Shown here: one piece after another, positions 58,037-64,000 of the stretch
Layout of the letters: each line of letters starts with the position of its first letter
Numbering within the stretch: the stretch's first letter is position 1
Assembly: GCA_965153455.1 (NCBI GenBank)
Contig: OZ234495.1
Coordinates: 3,224,001 to 3,288,000, forward strand
Origin: Sphagnum compactum
Lineage: Eukaryota > Bryophyta > Sphagnopsida > Sphagnales
Direction of reading: 5' to 3'
Length of the DNA: 64,000 nucleotides
Made by a program: the position numbers and the translations under genes
Notes under the pieces: model-generated
Databases searched by the model: none
Seen by the model: the letters and a program-made list of their open reading frames with translations, nothing else
Told to the model about the DNA's origin: nothing

Positions 58037-60553
58037 TCATAGTCTTGGCAAAATGTTGTCAGAGTCTCTTAATTGGCACATGAAGTCATTATTGAACTTC
58101 TTGAAACTGTCCATGATCCTGGGCATGTCTTCCTCTGCAGGCAAAATTGTGGCCCATATGAAATGTCCTGGATTCAAATCCCATCATCACAAATTCAGTT
58201 CCTCACAGTGTGCATTTTGAGGTTGTTTCATTGACACAGTATGCAGAACAGTGGCTTACAAATAAAACGGGTATTTTTGGAACCTGTCTTTTAGGACTTC
58301 ACAAACAATGTCAGAAGGAAATGTGGGACTCCACAGACAGAAGCACTTTGTAAATTTTACCCTTCTTTTTGGCCAAATCCTCCTGACCTGGGCACTGTCA
58401 TTACTCCAGTGGCCTCCAACACCTTCAAGCAATAGAACAGGTCAGGTGCTTTTCCTGCTTCTTGTGCTGCAGCTATGGCTGCCTCGGGCAGTTTCACTTG
58501 GGGGAAGCAAAAAAGAGCTCCTGCATTAACATCACAGGAAGGTGTAGTCAAGAATACACAGAATCCCCAACCCAAGTGGAAGGAGTTGTACATGGTATGA
58601 ATTGATGACATATCAATGCCAGTCCACGTTTGGGTTATATGGCATGTTAAGTTTTAACCTCACTTGAGGTCCTTTGAAGACTGCTCAACTTCTGTGCAAG
58701 CCATCCTCGGTGACATTGCAATAAGTAAGATTCAGGCTACAGTCATGAGTGAGCAGCTTGGTAACAAAAGGAAAAGCTCAGGTTGAAATAGTTAACAAAC
58801 CTTCTGTGAAATTGCAAATGACATTCTCAGAGTCATTGAAGCCATCTGTCATGATGTGTGCTTTTAATTGTAAGGAATCCAATATTGATTGACTGAAACA
58901 TCGAGCTTGCAAACAAAAAAGAAGAGGTCTTGTGAGAGAGGCATATCATGAAACAAAATTTGCAGAACAACAACTAGAAAAAAAGGAATATGGCAATCAA
59001 CAAAGACATCAGTAAGGGAAGAAAAAGTGAAGAGGTAACACCTTTCAGCAGCATACTGAGGATAAGAGACAGTTCCTGGTTGAGGAGGTTTGACCATCAA
59101 TCCCATCTGCATCATCATTGCAACCCAGCCATCAAATCCAAGGAAGTTCAAAAGATGAACCTAGTTGCAAAATGTGCTCATCTTATCTATGGAAATGAAA
59201 GCCAATGATTGCAAAGGGCTGCTCTAACAGAAGGATCTGGGCATCATTTGACATTCATGTCAGCTCCATGTAGCTTAAATTGAAGAGTCATACCCCGAAT
59301 CAAACATCAATGGGAGACAATTACCAGGATCTGGCCACTGACATTTCCCAGGCCAATGGAAGCCACTTTGTAGAACTCATCCACAGTCTGCAAACATGAA
59401 GAATATTCATGGATGCAGTATCAGTACTCATGCCATTCACCCAACACATCATTCCACAGATGTAGGTATATTTCTAATCAATTTTCTACATTTATACCTG
59501 CTCCAACAAACAGTCACTGCTCGTCTGTTTCCTCTGTCCCTTGTGACCATGGTTCAGTAATCATGTTAGAAACACAAATCAAGAATGACCCAAGTTTCAA
59601 GGACACAGACCGTGGGATGGATGTTAGTCAGCTCAAAATATCCACCTCGCTGACCACACTCTCCCAAAAAACCTTTGGAGGCACTGTGGAAGGAGATCAA
59701 CTCCAGGGTTGAGCTAGTTGGCTGGCCCATATCCATTAGCACCTGCTTCACAGTACTTCCACAGATCACAGAATACACCACTGGCTGTTCTACACATATT
59801 AAGCATGTAGACTTCTTGCCAATGGGATCCTCATCTGGACTGAAGAAGCACTAAAGAAACTGCAACCATCATGAGCACAACAATGGCAACCTGACAGTCT
59901 GAAGATGGACACAAGGAGCTTGCAAAGCAAGTAGACTTTACCTTTCTAGCACTGATAAAAGGATGGTCATCTTGATAGATATTCTGCTGGTAAACCTCGT
60001 CAACCAGCAGCACCAATGTCTCCTTGATACACGACTCAATTCTTACTTGAGAGAAGCCAATAAATTTCCTATCTCTTCTGGGAGCACACAGTTGCAATAA
60101 CAACACAGGGATTAGAAACACAGGTACTTATTTCAGAAGAATGTATGTTAGGATTTCAATGGGAGAAAAAAACAAAGAAAAACAAAGCAGCTTGTTGCAT
60201 TATGGATCTGCCCTTTAAATAGCATCCATAAGGATCATAAATACTCAACATACTGAATTGGAAACACATGGTGGTTAGCATGGTGAAGCTAAAGCAGATC
60301 CTTCCATTCTGTGGGAAATGGTTCTATGAATGTAGGGATACCAAACTTTTGGCCCATTGTTTCTGGGTGCATCACAATGTCCCAACCCTGAAAGGGTGAG
60401 CCAACAAAAGGGGGGGTTTGAAAAAAGCTATTGGACCTTTTTGCCTTCTTTCTGAAGCTCAGAAGCTCGCAGGTAGAGCTCTCCCGTCAATGTGTTTGTA
60501 GTGTTCTTCACATTGGGATCCAAATTGTCAGGACCCATCACTTTGTACTCCAT
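58037..60553 (-). pseudogene. Glutamate:glyoxylate / alanine aminotransferase pseudogene
   Basis: Recognisable exons on the minus strand: 60553-60437 (MEYKVMG, then GELYLRASELQKEGKK), about 60049-59942 (LVLLVDEVYQQNIYQDDHPF), 59742-59611 (LISFHSASKGFLGECGQRGG), 59387-59325 (TVDEFYKVASIGLG), 59106-59042 (MGLMVKPPQPGTVSYPQYAA), about 58852-58801 (MTDGFNDSENVICNFTE), 58520-58361 (VKLPEAAIAAAQEAGKAPDL, FGQKEG) and 58167-58037 (TILPAEEDMPRIMDSFKKFN). This is a class I PLP aminotransferase like peroxisomal GGAT, which makes glycine in photorespiration. It is broken: about 190 residues between the first two exons, including the NPGNPTG region, are absent from a 390-bp gap; the start of the sixth exon is lost; and a two-base deletion shifts the frame in the last exon (near 58155). 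The PLP lysine (SASKGF) remains. After the frameshift the relic ends in PRL, which resembles a peroxisome signal. Confidence 0.88.
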
Positions 60554-60929
60554 TGTTATTATATAGCTGGCTATGGCCGCCTGCTGCTACTGCACGGATC
60601 TCCCATCACCTTCCTTCCTTTATTCCTTCCTTCCTTCCTCCCTCCCTCCTCCCTCCCTCTCGCCCCTCACTCTTCTGCTCTGGAGCAGCATCTACTCCAC
60701 AATACAAAGCCGGAGCTCTGATTCCCAAATCATGACTTGCATAATGCTTCTCCAAAACTTGCAAGACAACAAAGAATGTAAAATCAATAGGGAATCCCGA
60801 AAAAAAAAACAACAACAACACGAATTTCTCGTTGCGACTCAATTCTCTTCTACTACAATGAAGAAATGAATCAAAGAAAAAGCCAAAGCTTCACTAGAAC
60901 AGGAAAGAATGGGTTTTCAATTTCCCTCG

Positions 60930-61170
60930 TTCCCACTCTGTTCTCATCAAGTTCTCAATGGGTTCTTATCATGTTCCCAATTTGTTCCCCATGTTCTTGC
61001 TATATATTCCTCAACATGTTCCCTAATAGCACTCTCTTTTATCCCATATGCTTTGGCTAATGTTGTCCTCCTCTTCATAGTGAACTGAAAATTTCCTTTT
61101 CAAGTAATTTCCAGATTTTTTATTTTCAAAATGGTTTTTTCTTTCCTGGGCCAATCAATCAATTTATTAC
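60930..61170 (+). repeat. Dispersed GTTCCCCAA-rich repeat, copy C
   Basis: Has AAGTTCTCAATGGGTTCTTA, TGTTCCCAATTTGTTCCCCA, CATGTTCCCTAATAGCACTC and, further on, CTGGGCCAATCAAT. It shares element order with copies A and B. Confidence 0.6.
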
Positions 61171-61551
61171 AATATAAAATTGTACCTTGAACCCCAACTC
61201 CCTCAACTACTTAATATGAATCACACTAATTGAATAATTATGGTGTTCTTTGCAAAGGGTAGTGTAGAGCAGCCCATCACATATTACTAGCCTGTCATGG
61301 ATCACTTTGGCAAATCTTTCTCAATTCTTCTCCATTTTGGGTGATTTAAAATGTTATAGGGTAGATCTGCTGGTGATCGAACACTTAAGCACTCCGGGCA
61401 AGCCGGATCCATGGGGAGGGCTCCGTTGTTGTTTCTGGTGTCGAAACTAAACTTGAACCCCTCCTCTTTGCACATGTGATGTACAACAATCATCGATTCA
61501 TCACTAGAAGGGGAGGTGATGTTACAAACACCACCATCACCTATCGCTTGC

Positions 61552-61641
61552 ACCAACATAATCACTTACGTCGTCATTTGCACGAACATAGTCCTTTGCA
61601 TCATCACTTACACCAACATAGTCCTTTGCATCATCGTTAAC
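61552..61641 (+). repeat. About 30-bp tandem repeat, three copies
   Basis: Units contain CACCAACATAGTCCTTTGCA or variants joined by TCATCACTTA-like sequence. The last two copies are nearly identical. Confidence 0.85.
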
Positions 61642-62149
61642 TTTCTGTTAATTCCTATTTCATTATTAGTTACAAAGTTTTTTAAAAACCTTCTTTGATC
61701 GGTGCACACATGGAAGCCTTTACGGAAGTTTTTTGAGCTAGGTTTTTTATGGGGTATAAATAAGGGTAAAACCTCTCATTACCTTCAATCTGTTCAACGC
61801 TAGTTTTGGGTACATTTTTTTTCTCATAACCTTCATTTTCATAGGTTATCAGAATAAAATTCTATTTGAATCATTTTCTAACATATACCATTTTTTGCCT
61901 TGCATATTTGTGTTTCCAGTCTTGGATTAGAGTTAGGTTTACATTTCTTATGATTTATTTTCCTTGCTATGTCCTTAGTTTAATTCTTATTTTTGTAGTT
62001 TTTCATGCCCATGATAATATGCATAATGTTTGCCATTTTCAACATCCAATAAATTGATATTTCCAAACAAAATTCAAAACAAAAAAACTTTAAGTCAATA
62101 AACATTTTCCAAAATGGGATAGGTTTTATTAGGAAATTGAACATGTTAT

Positions 62150-62775
62150 GAGAATTGAAGAAAAATATCTAAAATGGAATTGAATACAAATTTACCATTC
62201 CCCATCCATTAGAAATGGGCCAATGCATTTTTAAAATCTTTTCAACCTTAAATAAACTCAAAAAACCTTTGCATGCATTCATAATTAGTGAAAGGCCTCC
62301 CTTATTTAAAAGATGGAAAATGGTAACAAATTGAAGATATATATATGAACTCTCTTTGTATTCAACACTTGGTTGATCATCAATTTGGCCCAATAGTGCC
62401 ATAAATACATTAATTTTTAACATGTTAACTATTATAACTAGTATAATACTCACCAACCTTCTATTTAGGTTTAACATGTTTACACTTCCTTCTTTCATTG
62501 TGTTGATGCAATTCATCCAATTTTGACATTAACAAACATCAATGTAAATTTTTCATCACACATGGTGCAACTTAATTACCATCCATCACCACAACGAACT
62601 TAGCCCATGGGAACTTGGCAACCCATATGCCTTGGAAGTTCTTCAATATCTGCCACTCAATTTTCATTTTCTTTGATGCATGCACAACAAGGATATAAAA
62701 GCTTACAAGTTCATCAATGTTAGCCATAATAAAATCATTATAAGACCTTGGATTACGTGTGGATGTACTTGAGTT
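62150..62775 (-). mobile_element. hAT-like transposase fragment, N-terminal part
   Basis: On the minus strand: FQGIWVAKFPWAKFVVVMDG, KLDELHQHNERRKCK-type sequence, then FVTIFHLLNKGGLSLIMNAC and FLSLFKVEKILKMHWPISNG. This order matches the zinc-finger-like N-terminal part of the transposase family whose C-terminal part lies near 45.8-48.7 kb on the other strand. Stops and frame changes show decay, and the catalytic part is missing. Assignment is by remembered similarity. Confidence 0.6.
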
Positions 62776-64000
62776 TGACCTAGAAGGAAGATTGCTTAAA
62801 TATCCACTTGCATGCTTCTAAATCCCGATTCTATCATTACATTTTCGAAATTTAAAGTACCAATACCATGGACTTCCAAAAAACAATTTGTGGAACTTGA
62901 AGTTGGCAAGGTTTTTTACAAGTGCCATGGCTCAAACAAATACCTACAATGAAAACATATAGCTAGCAACCAACAAAGGAATCTAATAACAAGAAAATTT
63001 TGGGTTGAATTGAAAATTAAGTTTTTCATTAAATGAAGGAAATCATTAGATGGAAGAAATATGCACCTACCCAACTATCTATACATGTAAATTAACCACC
63101 CTCATCAAACAAATGTACATGATTTACACCACACAAATGCAACCAATTTGCAATTGTAAAAAAAAACAAATGACTTTCATTTTTAAAAAATATTTATAGT
63201 TGAAGTTATTACCGTTGCTCTTTATGTAAGTCTACAACTTGATAATTTAATATTTGCTTATGTTTTCTAGGTTGCACTTTGTGTAGGTTTGTACTAACAA
63301 GTTATAGAAGATGAAACTTATGATTTTTAAGTGCTTACCAACTTGCATGGAAATTGATATGATTAAAGATACGGCATGTGAAGTTAGACAATAAAAAATA
63401 AAAACAATGTCATTAATAACTCAAGAAGCATGGAATTAACGACACCGAATGAATGTCAAACTATTAAATTGCAAGGCAACAAGTCAAGACACATCCAAAA
63501 CTTCAACAAGTTGGGTGTAATTTCACTTGTAATTAGACATGATGGAAGCATCTAAGAAAAGGTGTTGTTTGTTCTTGAAAGACTTCTATTGAAATTGCAT
63601 TGTTGAATGCAATAATGTACACACATCAAGAAACACAAGTTGACTTCACAAATTACCTTTTTAGAATGCACAATTGAACACCTCCTAGACCCATCATTGG
63701 GCCAACAATAGATTAAGAGCAAGGATACCTTGTTGGAAAACTAGAAAATTATGTTTTTGCACTTCAACCTTGGGCATTAACACATGGTGGCCATTAAATT
63801 TTTGTTGTCTTTGAACCTACTTTTTGTTCAAAATAAATGCCAAGATGTATATCAAATGTAAAAATATGTCATGAAACACAAAACTTAGGAAAAATATGGA
63901 ACTTTAATATTTAATGGTGAAGACTAAATAGAAAGACCACCTTCAAAAGAGAAGATATTAAGAAAAAATTCTTAGTTACCTTACATTGTAGTCAATGCAT
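62776..64000. other. AT-rich non-coding region to the window end
   Basis: No exon, RNA gene or clear repeat array seen. Confidence 0.55.

Larger units (their letters stand above)
60554..62149. other. Upstream of the aminotransferase pseudogene, repeats
   Basis: The old promoter side carries a CTTC/CTCC simple repeat at about 60608-60664. A dispersed-repeat copy and a short tandem array are listed separately. A minus-strand frame at 61302-61565 (CKEEGFKFSFDTRNNNGALP within it) resembles no family I can name; it has a GGTTCAAGT motif at about 61456-61464 that recalls a tRNA-type B box, so a SINE relic is possible. Confidence 0.4.

Noticed and set aside
58165-58182. tRNA-like box GGATTCAAATCCC
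   Set aside because: No A box, anticodon arm or acceptor stem around it; it lies at an intron end of the aminotransferase pseudogene.

Overview
This is nuclear DNA of a land plant. Genes are split by GT-AG introns, and the gene families are plant ones: pectinesterase with an inhibitor pro-domain, legume-lectin receptor kinase, a KOC1-type chloroplast outer-envelope kinase, a DUF1995 protein and a glyoxylate aminotransferase. There is a short plant-type TTTAGGG array. Wide AT-rich blocks, decayed LINE, hAT and Penelope-like elements and many local tandem duplications suggest a TE-rich, probably non-seed plant (bryophyte, lycophyte or fern). That last step is inference and I cannot name the species.

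Layout. 0.1-2.4 kb (+): 3' part of a C2A9.03-type WD40 gene, seven exons. 4.05-4.83 kb: a CpG-rich island in AT-rich DNA. 7.6-11.6 kb (+): decayed L1-type LINE. 13.5-15.5 kb (+): intronless L-type lectin receptor kinase broken by one in-frame TAA. 19.4-21.5 kb (-): complete two-exon pectinesterase, flanked by tandem repeats on both sides. 25.0-27.4 kb (-): seven-exon DUF1995 gene with a SAP-like tail. 28.54-28.68 kb: intact 145-bp CACTA-type MITE. 31.45-34.66 kb (-): KOC1-like kinase, with a probable 3.2-kb intron in the 5' leader and a CpG-rich promoter near 38.3-38.8 kb. 38.8-50 kb: AT-rich repeats, including a 9 x 36-bp array and a hAT-like transposase fragment split by an insertion that itself carries inverted repeats. 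51.7-56.8 kb (-): short membrane-anchored glucosidase II beta-like gene, five exons, one GC-AG intron, and a Penelope-like reverse transcriptase fragment inside intron 3. 58.0-60.6 kb (-): pseudogene of glutamate:glyoxylate/alanine aminotransferase that still shows most exon borders. 61-64 kb: repeats and a second hAT-like fragment.

The genes are not an operon-like unit. They are single plant genes separated by repeats: one wall-modifying enzyme, one plasma-membrane receptor, two probable plastid proteins, one ER protein and one probable peroxisomal aminotransferase relic. Exon borders were placed by hand using splice consensus, reading phase and family alignment from memory. All multi-exon models close in frame except the aminotransferase pseudogene. 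I saw no convincing new biological system. The items most worth checking are the stop in the lectin kinase, the degenerate kinase catalytic residues in the KOC1-like gene, the Penelope-like fragment inside a host intron, and the disrupted hAT locus.
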